A stretch of 11,505 bases of DNA from Eudoraea sp. (GCA_013042925.1 JABDPH010000284.1:1-11505); one strand, 5' to 3'. Positions 1 through 8,275 are shown, counted from the first letter of the stretch. A program made the numbers and translations. The notes: generated by a model from the letters alone, not told the origin.

Positions 1-13
1 CGGACTCAATATT

Positions 14-1813
14 CTAGGTAATCTTATTTCTTTTTCGGTCAACTTCCTTTAGAAATACTTTGCGAAGACGTAAGTATTTAGGTGTAACCTCCACATATTC
101 ATCCTTTTGGATATACTCCAGGGCTTCCTCCAGAGAAAATTTGATGGCCGGTACTATTTTTGCCTTATCATCTGCACCTGCAGAACGCACGTTTGAAAGT
201 TTCTTGGTTTTAGTGATATTGATAACCATATCATCACCTCTTGTATTCTCACCAATAACCTGACCTTCGTAAATGTCCTCGCCCGGATCTACAAAAAACC
301 TTCCTCTTTCCTGTAATTTATCAATTGAATAAGGAATTGCCTTCCCATTTTCCATGGAGACCAATGAACCATTTTGCCTTTGAGGAACCTCTCCTTTCAT
401 AGGTTGGTATTCAAAAAAGCGATGAGCCATAATTGCCTCCCCGGCTGTAGCGGTTAAAAGTTGATTCCTAAGCCCAATAATCCCGCGCGAAGGAATAAGA
501 AATTCACATACCATTCTGTCTCCCTTTGCCTCCATACTGGTCATTTCACCCTTACGGATAGATACCATTTCTACAGCTTTCCCGGATACTTCCTCCGGTA
601 AATCTATGGTTAGCTGCTCTATAGGTTCACACTTCACGCCATCAATTGTGCGAATAATAACTTGCGGCTGGCCTATTTGTAGTTCATAGCCTTCCCTTCT
701 CATAGTCTCTATAAGCACAGATAAATGCAAAACACCTCTTCCAAAAACCATAAACTTTTCAGCACTATCTGTCTCTTCCACGCGCAGTGCCAGATTCTTT
801 TCCAGTTCTTTCTCCAGTCTTTCTTTGATATGCCTTGAAGTAACAAATTTTCCATCTTTACCAAAAAATGGACTATCGTTAATTGTGAATAACATACTCA
901 TTGTTGGCTCATCTATAGCAATAGTCTTAAGCCCTTCCGGATTTTCAAGATCTGCAATAGTATCTCCAATTTCAAATCCTTCAAGCCCTACAATTGCACA
1001 AATATCACCAGTAGCCACCTCGTTTACTTTTATACGGCCCAGGCCTTCAAAAGTAAACAGTTCTTTTACCTTAGATTTTACAATACTGCCATCACGTTTT
1101 ACCAGGGATATTTGCTGTCCTTCCTTTAAAGAACCCCGCTGCAGACGCCCGATCGCAATTCTGCCAGTAAATGAAGAGTAATCTAAAGAGGTGATCAACA
1201 TTTGTGTAGTCCCTTCCTGAGGTTCAAAACTTGGGATATGCTCTACAACCATTTCCAATAGAGGTTCTATTGATGTTGTCTCATTTTGCCAGTCATCACT
1301 CATCCAGTTATTCTTGGCAGAACCATAGACTGTTGGAAAGTCTAATTGCCATTCTTCAGCACCAAGCTCAAACATAAGATCAAAAACCTTTTCATGTACT
1401 TCTTCAGGTGTACAATTTTCTTTGTCTACTTTATTGATAACAACACACGGCTTTAAACCCATGTCGATTGCTTTCTGCAAAACAAAACGCGTTTGGGGCA
1501 TTGGGCCTTCAAAGGCATCCACCAACAGCAAAACCCCATCAGCCATATTTAAAACACGTTCAACCTCACCTCCAAAATCGGCGTGACCGGGAGTATCAAT
1601 AATATTGATCTTGGTATCTTTATAAAGTACAGATACATTCTTTGAAGTAATGGTAATACCTCTTTCACGCTCAAGGTCATTATTATCCAAAATAAGTTCT
1701 CCGGTTTTCTCATTTTCCCGGAATAACTGACAAAAATGTAAGATCTTATCTACCAGTGTAGTTTTTCCGTGGTCAACGTGAGCAATTATGGCAATGTTTT
1801 TTGTACTAGACAT
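14..1813 (-). CDS. typA: Ribosome-associated translational GTPase TypA/BipA
   Basis: Ribosome-binding GTPase of the EF-G/LepA superfamily, known in other bacteria to act in 50S assembly and stress or cold adaptation. The 599-residue length is normal for the family. All G motifs are visible: P-loop AHVDHGKT at residues 11-18, switch I RGIT at 51-54, DTPGH at 73-77, NKVD at 127-130 and SAK at 165-167. EF-G-like domains II, III and V and the TypA-specific C-terminal domain follow; the protein ends in a basic KEVDRKRNK tail before TAG. The ATG at 1813 fits the family N-terminus exactly. It is transcribed away from kdsA and has a TATCTTTG -7 box close upstream. Complete and intact; LepA is excluded by the TypA-type C-terminal half. 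Confidence 0.97.
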   Translation of the reverse strand: MSSTKNIAIIAHVDHGKTTLVDKILHFCQLFRENEKTGELILDNNDLERERGITITSKNVSVLYKDTKINIIDTPGHADFGGEVERVLNMADGVLLLVDAFEGPMPQTRFVLQKAIDMGLKPCVVINKVDKENCTPEEVHEKVFDLMFELGAEEWQLDFPTVYGSAKNNWMSDDWQNETTSIEPLLEMVVEHIPSFEPQEGTTQMLITSLDYSSFTGRIAIGRLQRGSLKEGQQISLVKRDGSIVKSKVKELFTFEGLGRIKVNEVATGDICAIVGLEGFEIGDTIADLENPEGLKTIAIDEPTMSMLFTINDSPFFGKDGKFVTSRHIKERLEKELEKNLALRVEETDSAEKFMVFGRGVLHLSVLIETMRREGYELQIGQPQVIIRTIDGVKCEPIEQLTIDLPEEVSGKAVEMVSIRKGEMTSMEAKGDRMVCEFLIPSRGIIGLRNQLLTATAGEAIMAHRFFEYQPMKGEVPQRQNGSLVSMENGKAIPYSIDKLQERGRFFVDPGEDIYEGQVIGENTRGDDMVINITKTKKLSNVRSAGADDKAKIVPAIKFSLEEALEYIQKDEYVEVTPKYLRLRKVFLKEVDRKRNKIT

Positions 1814-1831
1814 CTTATTGTATTAAGGCCG

Positions 1832-1839
1832 CAAAGATA
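1832..1839 (-). promoter_or_regulatory. Candidate typA -7 box (Bacteroidetes TAnnTTTG)
   Basis: Read on the minus strand, this is TATCTTTG, a perfect match to the Bacteroidetes sigma-ABfr -7 consensus TAnnTTTG. It lies 18 bp upstream of the typA ATG, which implies a very short leader of roughly a dozen nucleotides. No clear TTTG -33 element is seen at the usual 19-21 bp spacing. Confidence 0.5.
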
Positions 1840-1933
1840 CTCCTATTTTTTGCTTACAGTTATAAAGTTCTGTTATTTTTATTGTGTTGATTTTGAGGGA
1901 TTAGCATTACCGGTAATAGCTTTAAAAAACAAT

Positions 1934-1941
1934 TATCTTTG
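1934..1941 (+). promoter_or_regulatory. Candidate kdsA -7 box (Bacteroidetes TAnnTTTG)
   Basis: TATCTTTG, the same octamer as the opposing typA box, ends 17 bp before the kdsA ATG at 1959. The -33 element is not obvious. The start of transcription would fall about 7 nt downstream, giving a leader of about 10 nt. Confidence 0.55.
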
Positions 1942-1958
1942 TAACCTAACTTTTGAAT

Positions 1959-2780
1959 ATGAAACTCGCCGCCATACCACAACTTAAATACGCAGATAGC
2001 AAAAATTTTTTTCTACTCGCCGGACCATGTGCCATAGAAGGCGAGGAAATGGCACTCCGAATCGCAGAAAGAATTGTCCAGATCACTGATAAGCTGGAAA
2101 TCCCCTATATTTTTAAAGGGAGTTTTAAGAAAGCAAATCGAAGCCGGGTGGACTCTTTTACAGGTATAGGAGATGTAAAAGCCCTGAAAATATTGAAAAA
2201 AGTCGCTGAAACATTTAAAGTTCCAACAGTTACAGATATTCATGAGATAACAGATGCACAACTTGCAGCTGAATATGTAGACGTCCTTCAAATTCCTGCT
2301 TTTTTGGTACGTCAAACCGATTTGTTAGTCGCGGCAGCAAAAACAGGGAAGACAGTAAACCTTAAAAAAGGACAATTCATGAGTCCGGAAAGCATGAAGC
2401 ATGCTGTAAATAAGGTAATTGACTCTAATAATGACCAGGTGATGATTACGGACAGAGGTACAATGTTTGGCTACCAGGATATGGTCGTGGATTTTAGGGG
2501 AATACCAGTAATGAAGCAATATGCACCTGTGGTCCTGGATGTTACCCATTCCTTACAGCAACCCAATCAGTCTTCAGGAGTGACCGGGGGGAAACCCGAA
2601 TTGATTAGCACTATAGCCCGGGCAGGAATAGCCACAGGGGTAGACGGAATCTTTATCGAAACCCATTTTGATCCTTCTAACGCCAAAAGCGATGGCGCCA
2701 ATATGTTGCACTTAGATCAACTGGAGCAGCTTCTTACTAATTTAACTATGCTGCGTAAAACCGTGAATAGTCTTCAGTAA
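1959..2780 (+). CDS. kdsA: 3-deoxy-8-phosphooctulonate synthase (KDO-8-P synthase), metal-dependent class
   Basis: Condenses phosphoenolpyruvate with arabinose-5-phosphate to KDO-8-phosphate, the committed step towards the KDO of LPS inner core; cytosolic. At 273 residues it is close to other family members (267-284). Diagnostic blocks are AGPCAIE (21-27), KGSFKKANRS, TDIHE, IPAFLVRQTDLL, KKGQFMSP, TDRGTMFGY, DVTHS and IETHFDP. Cys24, His197, Glu234 and Asp245 align with the four metal ligands of the metal-dependent class (Aquifex type, Cys11), whereas the E. coli type has Asn at the first position. I chose the ATG at 1959; an in-frame TTG lies two codons upstream at 1953, but ATG suits the promoter spacing. 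Monocistronic or leading into the sulfatase gene 58 bp downstream. Confidence 0.95.
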   Translation: MKLAAIPQLKYADSKNFFLLAGPCAIEGEEMALRIAERIVQITDKLEIPYIFKGSFKKANRSRVDSFTGIGDVKALKILKKVAETFKVPTVTDIHEITDAQLAAEYVDVLQIPAFLVRQTDLLVAAAKTGKTVNLKKGQFMSPESMKHAVNKVIDSNNDQVMITDRGTMFGYQDMVVDFRGIPVMKQYAPVVLDVTHSLQQPNQSSGVTGGKPELISTIARAGIATGVDGIFIETHFDPSNAKSDGANMLHLDQLEQLLTNLTMLRKTVNSLQ

Positions 2781-2805
2781 TTGGCTTAAATTTCGTTAAA
2801 ATCAG

Positions 2806-2813
2806 TACCTTGG
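2806..2813 (+). promoter_or_regulatory. Weak candidate promoter for the sulfatase gene
   Basis: TACCTTGG differs from TAnnTTTG at one position. A TTGG at 2781-2784 sits 21 bp upstream as a possible -33 element. It lies 25 bp before the sulfatase ATG. Suggestive only; read-through from kdsA is an alternative. Confidence 0.3.
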
Positions 2814-2838
2814 AATTGAATAATTCCTTTATGTACTT

Positions 2839-4449
2839 ATGAGAACAAGCCGGTTTTTATCACTAATTTTTGGTGTCATAGTTTTCTTTTTTATTTCATG
2901 TAAGTCTGAGACCAAAGAAGATGGCGCAATAAAGAGACCAAATATTGTATTCATTATGTCTGATGATCATGCATATCAGGCTATTAGTGCTTACAACGAT
3001 AAATTAATACAAACCCCAAATATAGACAGGATTGCAAATGAAGGTATGCTATTTACGAACGCCAGTGTCACCAACTCTATTTGCGCACCTTCCAGAGCTG
3101 TAATTCTTACAGGAAAGCACAGCCATATTAACGGAAAGATTGATAACCTCTCCCCTTTTGACACCACTAATATTACCTTTCCTCAGCTTTTGCAAAACGC
3201 GGGTTACCAAACCGCCATGTTTGGAAAACTACATTTTGGTAACAATCCCAAAGGATTTGATGAATTCAAAATTCTCCCGGTACAGGGAGACTACTACAAC
3301 CCTACTTTCAATACTAAGAAAGGAGATACCACGATTGTGGGTTATGTTACCGACATAATTACGGACCTGACTTTAGACTGGTTGGAGAAACGCAGGGATA
3401 CGGTAAAACCATTTCTGCTAATGTACCTTCACAAAGCCCCTCATAGATCATGGCTTCCTGCCGAAAGACATTACAGGGAGTTTACCAAAAAAACCTTTCC
3501 ATTGCCTGTAACCCTTTTTGACACTTATGATACAAGAGGGGATGCAGCGAGAACAGCAGAGATGAATATCCTTGAGCATATGGTTCTTAACTATGACAAT
3601 AAAGTATTCCCGGAGGTTATCGAAGAATTGAAAATTACGGACAGAAAACTTTTTGATCCCCTCGAAAAAATGACTCCAGATCAAAAAGCTTCATGGGATT
3701 CAGTCTATGCGCCTATAAATGAAGATTTCAGAAAAAAATATCCCGGTATGAATGATTCCACGCTCATGGTATGGAAATACCAGAGATACTTGCAGGATTA
3801 TCTGGGAACTATAGCAGCAGTTGACGAGAATGTAGGGAGACTTTTAAATTATCTGGAGCGGGAAGGTTTAAGTGATAACACTCTCGTTGTATATACCTCA
3901 GACCAGGGCTTTTATCTGGGTGAACACGGTTGGTTCGATAAGCGTTTTATGTACGAGGAATCATTTAAAACCCCATTATTAATAAAATGGCCCAATGTAA
4001 TAAAAGCCGGGATCACAGAAGACGAAATGGTTCAGAATCTGGATTTTGCCCAGACATTTTTGGAGGTGGCAGGTGCTTTACCACCTTCAGACATGCAGGG
4101 TGAAAGTTTAGTCCCTTTGCTTAAAGGACAAAAAGAAAAATGGGATCGGGATGCGGTTTACTATCATTATTATGAATATCCGGCAGAGCATTCGGTAAAA
4201 AGGCATTATGGCATCGCCACTAAAGACTATAAACTTATCCATTTTTATTATGATGTGGACGAATGGGAATTATACGACCGAAAGAATGATGAACAAGAGA
4301 TGAACAATGTGTATCAGGATCCAAAATATGCAAATGTGGTGATTGAAATGAAACAGAAACTCGAAGCGTTAAGGGTGAGATATAAAGACAGTGATTCACT
4401 TAGTAATCAATACATCAAACTATATAAAGAGAAGGGCTGGATAGAATGA
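2839..4449 (+). CDS. Formylglycine-dependent sulfatase (S1 family), lipoprotein
   Basis: Hydrolyses a sulfate ester, probably on a sulfated glycan, outside the cytoplasm. The 536-residue protein starts with a hydrophobic signal ending in the lipobox FISC (Cys21), then KSETKED, an acidic stretch resembling Bacteroidetes surface-lipoprotein export signals. The sulfatase signature CAPSRAVILTG begins at Cys82, the residue converted to formylglycine (Cys type). Asp42-Asp43 in IMSDDHA are metal ligands. GYQTAMFGKLHFG (122-134) supplies Lys130 and His132, and SDQGFYLGEHGWFDK (Asp355-Gln356) completes the site. The C-terminal YKLIHFYYD...ELYDRKNDE segment is the DUF4976-like cap seen in glycosaminoglycan/GlcNAc-6-sulfatase-type enzymes. 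Substrate not assignable from sequence. No formylglycine-generating enzyme, anSME, SusC/D or glycoside hydrolase gene is in view, so this is not a visible PUL. Its stop is 5 bp from the stop of the opposing DUF1801 gene. Confidence 0.93.
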   Translation: MRTSRFLSLIFGVIVFFFISCKSETKEDGAIKRPNIVFIMSDDHAYQAISAYNDKLIQTPNIDRIANEGMLFTNASVTNSICAPSRAVILTGKHSHINGKIDNLSPFDTTNITFPQLLQNAGYQTAMFGKLHFGNNPKGFDEFKILPVQGDYYNPTFNTKKGDTTIVGYVTDIITDLTLDWLEKRRDTVKPFLLMYLHKAPHRSWLPAERHYREFTKKTFPLPVTLFDTYDTRGDAARTAEMNILEHMVLNYDNKVFPEVIEELKITDRKLFDPLEKMTPDQKASWDSVYAPINEDFRKKYPGMNDSTLMVWKYQRYLQDYLGTIAAVDENVGRLLNYLEREGLSDNTLVVYTSDQGFYLGEHGWFDKRFMYEESFKTPLLIKWPNVIKAGITEDEMVQNLDFAQTFLEVAGALPPSDMQGESLVPLLKGQKEKWDRDAVYYHYYEYPAEHSVKRHYGIATKDYKLIHFYYDVDEWELYDRKNDEQEMNNVYQDPKYANVVIEMKQKLEALRVRYKDSDSLSNQYIKLYKEKGWIE

Positions 4450-4454
4450 GAAAC

Positions 4455-4817
4455 CTATTTTTTCCAAAACTTTACATCTTTTATGTTGTAGGCATCTTTT
4501 AATACTTCCACCAGAATATTATGATCAATTTCTTCAAGTGAAGTGTACCTGAGGGAACGCATTATTTTACGGCCAGCTGTAGTCATATGTTCTAAATGAA
4601 CAGAGAGATGGGCAGCCTTCCAAAATCCCAGGTCCACGTAGTTTTTACTCTGGTTCAGGTAGCAAAAAGGTTTTCCCTGCAGGTAGTAAAAAGGAATTTT
4701 GTATTTGTACTTCAAATCCACTTCAGGCACCGTCTGCTCAATAACAGATTGCAAATGCAACAGAATACTTCTATACGGTTCTGGTTGACTTAGTATGTAA
4801 TTTTCTGCAGGATTCAT
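4455..4817 (-). CDS. DUF1801 domain protein (YdhG-like fold)
   Basis: A 120-residue cytosolic protein with no signal or membrane segment. It matches the DUF1801 pattern: an N-terminal YILSQPEPYRSILLHL helix, then VPEVDLKYKYKIPFYYLQGKPFCYLN, then YVDLGFWKAAHL and a C-terminal helical part ending in KFWKK. The biochemical function of this family is unknown. It faces the sulfatase gene tail to tail (5 bp) and is divergent from the transglutaminase-like gene with only 21 bp between starts, so its promoter must lie at least partly inside the neighbour's coding sequence. Length is typical for the family. Family assignment is fairly safe; role unknown. Confidence 0.85.
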   Translation of the reverse strand: MNPAENYILSQPEPYRSILLHLQSVIEQTVPEVDLKYKYKIPFYYLQGKPFCYLNQSKNYVDLGFWKAAHLSVHLEHMTTAGRKIMRSLRYTSLEEIDHNILVEVLKDAYNIKDVKFWKK

Positions 4818-4838
4818 ATCTTTAAGGAAAAAGTTGGA

Positions 4839-5828
4839 ATGTCTAAGTTATTATTTTCTGTTTTATTCCTGATTAGCTGCTATGCTTTTTCCAATGAATA
4901 TGCCAGCGTTGATCAGAAAGTGAAGAATTACCCCTCTTTTAAAAAAGTACATGACCTGGGATACCGAATTCAAAATGATTTCAGTACGGACGAAGAAAGA
5001 GTACGGGCAGCTTTTGTCTGGATTACACAAAATATGGTATATGAAAAAACCTATGATGATATTTTTAGAACAGGTCAAAGAATCTCCTACCAATCCGAAA
5101 GTGGCAGGCAAGATCAGATTAGAAGAGTAGTATTGGACTGGATAGAAAAGGCCTTTATTACACGCAAAGGAGTTTGCCTGGAATACTCCCTGATCCTTAA
5201 TGAACTCTGCCTTCAATTTGGCTTGCCATCCAAGGTAATAGTGGGTGTTGCCAAGACAGATATACGATTTGTTAAAGGCAAACAATCCTTTAAAAATCAT
5301 ACCTGGAATGCCGTACATATAGATGGCGTTTGGAAACTTATGGATCCTACATGGGCTTCCGGTCATTTAGATCTGGTTAGTAAAAAGTTTATAAGGAAAC
5401 AAATAGATCATTATTATTTTACAAAACCTGAGGAATTCATAAAGCATCATTACCCCACTAATCCGGAATGGCAACTTTTGGATGATCCGGTGGATATCGA
5501 ACAATTTTTTAGTGCACCCATTTTTTTAACCGATTTTTTTGGAACGGGAATAGAACTATCTCCCAAAACAAAAGGAATTTTCAGTATTTCATCTAAAGAC
5601 GCCAACTATATATATTTTGATCAGTTACCCAAAGATCATGGAATGTATTATTTGGTACATAGCGAAGGTGAATTCAGGAGAATGGGATTTAAAAAAGGGA
5701 AAGGCAAATCCTATATTTCCAAAATTAAACTCAATAAAAACTTACATAAAAATCATGATTTATTAACCGTATTTTTAGAGGATAAGCCTATTTTAAACTT
5801 TAAAATTGCGGAGGAACCCAATAACTAA
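4839..5828 (+). CDS. Secreted transglutaminase-like (papain-fold) protein
   Basis: A 329-residue exported protein with a transglutaminase-core domain at about residues 40-175. The triad is intact: Cys113 in RKGVCLEYS, His154 in NHTWNAVH and Asp169 in MDPTW. Such bacterial domains act as cysteine proteases, amidases or cross-linking enzymes; the substrate is unknown. The C-terminal 150 residues, rich in aromatic residues and Lys, match no domain I recognise. The N-terminus is a signal sequence but ambiguous: LISC (Cys14) could be a lipobox, or signal peptidase I could cut after AFS (residue 18). AAGGAA at 4825-4830 is a rare Shine-Dalgarno-like site 8 bp before the ATG. A TATCTTTA at 4817-4824 is a one-mismatch -7 box but sits very close. 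The PHP gene follows after 25 bp, so the two are probably cotranscribed. Confidence 0.88.
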   Translation: MSKLLFSVLFLISCYAFSNEYASVDQKVKNYPSFKKVHDLGYRIQNDFSTDEERVRAAFVWITQNMVYEKTYDDIFRTGQRISYQSESGRQDQIRRVVLDWIEKAFITRKGVCLEYSLILNELCLQFGLPSKVIVGVAKTDIRFVKGKQSFKNHTWNAVHIDGVWKLMDPTWASGHLDLVSKKFIRKQIDHYYFTKPEEFIKHHYPTNPEWQLLDDPVDIEQFFSAPIFLTDFFGTGIELSPKTKGIFSISSKDANYIYFDQLPKDHGMYYLVHSEGEFRRMGFKKGKGKSYISKIKLNKNLHKNHDLLTVFLEDKPILNFKIAEEPNN

Positions 5829-5853
5829 CTAATACAATTAGAAACAATCCCGA

Positions 5854-6969
5854 ATGAAAAGAACACTTCTTATATTATCGATATTCTGCGCTTTACAATC
5901 TATAAGGTCGCAATCGCATTCCCATAGTGGGCAATTGGCTTTGACCTATCCGGATATTGAGGGGTATCTTACCTTAAAAACAGACTTTCACCAACATACG
6001 GTTTTTTCAGATGGCAATGTTTGGCCCACCATCCGTGTGCAGGAAGCACTCAGAGAAAATTTAGATGCCATCTCATTAACAGAACATCTGGAATACCAGC
6101 CTCATATCGACGATATTCCACATCCGGATAGGAACAGATCTTATCATTTGGCATTGGAAGAGGCCAGGGAACATGGTCTTCTTATTATTCACGGATCTGA
6201 AATTACCCGTTCAGAACCTGTTGGCCACAGCAATGCAATTTTCATCTCAGATGCTAATATGCTTATGGCCGACGATCCTGCAGTGCCTTTTGAGGAAGCA
6301 AAAAAACAAAATGCCTTTGTATTCTGGAACCACCCGGCCTGGTATGATCAAAGTCCTACCGGAAATCCAATTCTGAGTGATTTCCAGGAAGAACGAATAA
6401 AAAATGGTGAGCTACATGGTATTGAAGTAATAAATACATTTGATTACGCGGAGGAATCTTTGGCGCTGGCGTTGAAATACAACCTTACGATTATGGGTAC
6501 CAGTGATATTCATGGATTAATTGACTGGGATTATATTGAAAATGATATGCACAGGCCCATAACATTGGTTTTTGCAAAAGAGAAAAACATGGAGAGTCTG
6601 CGGGAAGCATTATTTGCCGGACGTACGGTAGCCGTATACAACTCCCTTTTGGTAGGTAAAGCAGAATATCTGGTTCCTCTAATCAAGGCCAGCATCAAGA
6701 TAAAAGAAGCCACATATATTCCGGAAACGCAGGTATTGCAGCTAAGTCTGGAAAATACATCGAGCAGCGACATGATTTTTGAAAACCAAATGCCTTACAC
6801 CCTTTACAGTAAGCCTCCGGTTTTTGAGATTCCTGCAGGAGAGGTGGTTACGCTTCAGGTGAAAACGCTCGAAAAAAAAGAGTCAATTTCTCTGGACCTT
6901 AAAGCCTTGGGAGCCTATACCGCGCCGAAAGAGCATCCTGTGATAAGCTGGGAAGTTACGGTAGAATAG
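5854..6969 (+). CDS. Secreted PHP-domain metal-dependent phosphoesterase
   Basis: A 371-residue protein with an N-terminal signal peptide (KRTLLILSIFCALQSIRSQ, cleavage near residue 19-21) and a PHP domain (about 38-260). All nine metal-ligand positions of the fold appear present: His46/His48 and Asp53 in FHQHTVFSDG, His78 in TEHLEY, Glu116 in HGSE, His125 in HSN, His160 in WNHPAW, Asp218 and His220 in TSDIHG. PHP proteins hydrolyse phospho-mono- or diesters with a tri- or binuclear metal centre. Secretion suggests scavenging of extracellular phosphodiesters, but substrate is inferred. The last roughly 100 residues look like a beta-rich accessory domain (QVLQLSLEN..., EIPAGEVVTLQV...). It follows the transglutaminase-like gene by 25 bp, and its stop lies 3 bp from the stop of the opposing dehydrogenase gene. 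Confidence 0.9.
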   Translation: MKRTLLILSIFCALQSIRSQSHSHSGQLALTYPDIEGYLTLKTDFHQHTVFSDGNVWPTIRVQEALRENLDAISLTEHLEYQPHIDDIPHPDRNRSYHLALEEAREHGLLIIHGSEITRSEPVGHSNAIFISDANMLMADDPAVPFEEAKKQNAFVFWNHPAWYDQSPTGNPILSDFQEERIKNGELHGIEVINTFDYAEESLALALKYNLTIMGTSDIHGLIDWDYIENDMHRPITLVFAKEKNMESLREALFAGRTVAVYNSLLVGKAEYLVPLIKASIKIKEATYIPETQVLQLSLENTSSSDMIFENQMPYTLYSKPPVFEIPAGEVVTLQVKTLEKKESISLDLKALGAYTAPKEHPVISWEVTVE

Positions 6970-6972
6970 GAA

Positions 6973-8178
6973 CTATTCCTTCCCGTCAACATAGTCCTGC
7001 AAATAGCTAAATCGCGGTCTGAGTTTTCCGTTTTTGGTCATAAGAGCCCTTTCCAAAACCCCGTCTGCATCGCCATTAAAAAATGCGGGAATTACACTTT
7101 CCACAAAAGCCAGTCCGAAACCCTCACTCGAATCTCGGGGTAATTCAGCAGGCAGGTTATCCACCGCCATAACCGCGATGGCTTCTGGTAACATATAATC
7201 TACTTCACTTTCCGACCGCGGGTCATAGCCATAAATTGGATCAGCAATAGTGGAAGCGCGCAATGTAGATGCCACAGGCCCGTCAATGTCACAACTGATA
7301 TCGGCTACCACTTTTATCTTAAACTGAGTTTGCTTTGCGTCTTCTCTGGTAAAGAGATAAGGTGCTCCGGATCCGTAAAAATGTCCGGCTATATAAAGGT
7401 CTGTTACCGCGGCAAAACGCATAAAGGTTGATTCATAATCGCCCGGGTTTTCAAAAAAGTCTGTTTCCTCTTTAACCAATCCGTCCTTTCTCCGGTTATA
7501 ATCCAGCACATCAATCTGGCAGAATACGGGAACTTCAAATTCCTTATTAAGGTATTCCTCTACATTTGTTTCTTTTAAACCCATGCCTACCAACATTTCC
7601 CTGGAACCGTTTCCTACCCTACCCTTTCCCGTAAGTAGAATTTTAATGTTAGGTAGTCGAAGTTTTTTTAAATCTGCGATCAGGGCCTGCTGGTCTGCCA
7701 GCTCAGATGCCATTGGCATCTTAAACGAACTTGTTTTTAAACCATAAGTCCGAAATGCATTGTAAGCACCAACTATTCCTGCATAACGTCCAAATGCCAC
7801 CAGGCGAATTCCCTTGGCATTGGTAATTACCTCATGATCATAGAGTTCTATATTTTTTTCAAGTACTGCCCGTAATAATTTTCGGTTATAGCTCTGTTTT
7901 TTAATCGTATGGGAAAAGAAGAAATATTTTTTATTGGGTATAAGCGCATCAACGGGTACTTCTTTCACACCTAATAGCACATCACATTCCTCCATTTTGG
8001 AATCTACGGTAATACCTGCATTCTTGTATTCCTTATCAGTAAACACGCGGATAGATGAAGGTTCAATCGTAATTTGCGCATCTTCATGGTTTTCAACGAC
8101 TTTTTGGCAGGCCTGCGGTGATAGCACAACCCGCCTGTCTGGTGGGTTTTTGCGCTCTCTGATAATTCCAAAATGCAT
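6973..8178 (-). CDS. Saccharopine dehydrogenase (LYS1-type)/alanine dehydrogenase family NAD(P)-dependent oxidoreductase
   Basis: A 401-residue cytosolic enzyme. The N-terminal HFGIIRERKNPPDRRVVLSP block is the AlaDH/PNT-type substrate domain. GRYAGIVGAYNAFRTYG and the Rossmann loop GKGRVGNG (residues 184-191) match the lysine-forming saccharopine dehydrogenase (LYS1) branch, as does AVTDLYIAGHFYGSGAPYLFTRED followed by KVVADISCDIDGP. The reaction would be reversible oxidative deamination of saccharopine to lysine plus 2-oxoglutarate. Since flavobacteria generally make lysine by the diaminopimelate route, this is more likely catabolic or a different amino-acid dehydrogenase. I start it at the ATG at 8178; the longer frame to a TTG at 8235 adds 19 non-homologous residues. 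No operon partner; ends 3 bp from the PHP gene. Confidence 0.85.
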   Translation of the reverse strand: MHFGIIRERKNPPDRRVVLSPQACQKVVENHEDAQITIEPSSIRVFTDKEYKNAGITVDSKMEECDVLLGVKEVPVDALIPNKKYFFFSHTIKKQSYNRKLLRAVLEKNIELYDHEVITNAKGIRLVAFGRYAGIVGAYNAFRTYGLKTSSFKMPMASELADQQALIADLKKLRLPNIKILLTGKGRVGNGSREMLVGMGLKETNVEEYLNKEFEVPVFCQIDVLDYNRRKDGLVKEETDFFENPGDYESTFMRFAAVTDLYIAGHFYGSGAPYLFTREDAKQTQFKIKVVADISCDIDGPVASTLRASTIADPIYGYDPRSESEVDYMLPEAIAVMAVDNLPAELPRDSSEGFGLAFVESVIPAFFNGDADGVLERALMTKNGKLRPRFSYLQDYVDGKE

Positions 8179-8267
8179 AGTTTTAATTTGGTATAAATTT
8201 TGCGTGAAAATACATGGATTTGCAGTGGTAGACAAATTCCTTAATCATGAATATTAATAAGGAGTTC

Positions 8268-8275
8268 TATTTTTG
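8268..8275 (+). promoter_or_regulatory. Candidate ssrA -7 box
   Basis: TATTTTTG is a perfect TAnnTTTG match in the 217-bp gap between the dehydrogenase start and tmRNA. It would start a precursor about 113 nt longer than mature tmRNA, which would include both inverted repeats at 8328-8383. No good -33 element is seen; a one-mismatch box, TAACTTCG, overlaps the next bases (8277-8284). Confidence 0.3.

Noticed and set aside
825..1181. 118-codon plus-strand open frame within typA
   Set aside because: It is antisense to the conserved middle of typA and has no family features.
4863..5366. 167-codon open frame on the minus strand
   Set aside because: It is fully antisense to the transglutaminase-like gene, whose catalytic triad is intact; composition is that of a shadow frame.
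8179..8235. Longer start (TTG at 8235) for the dehydrogenase gene
   Set aside because: The added 19 residues do not fit the family N-terminus, which begins at MHFGIIRERK from the ATG at 8178.
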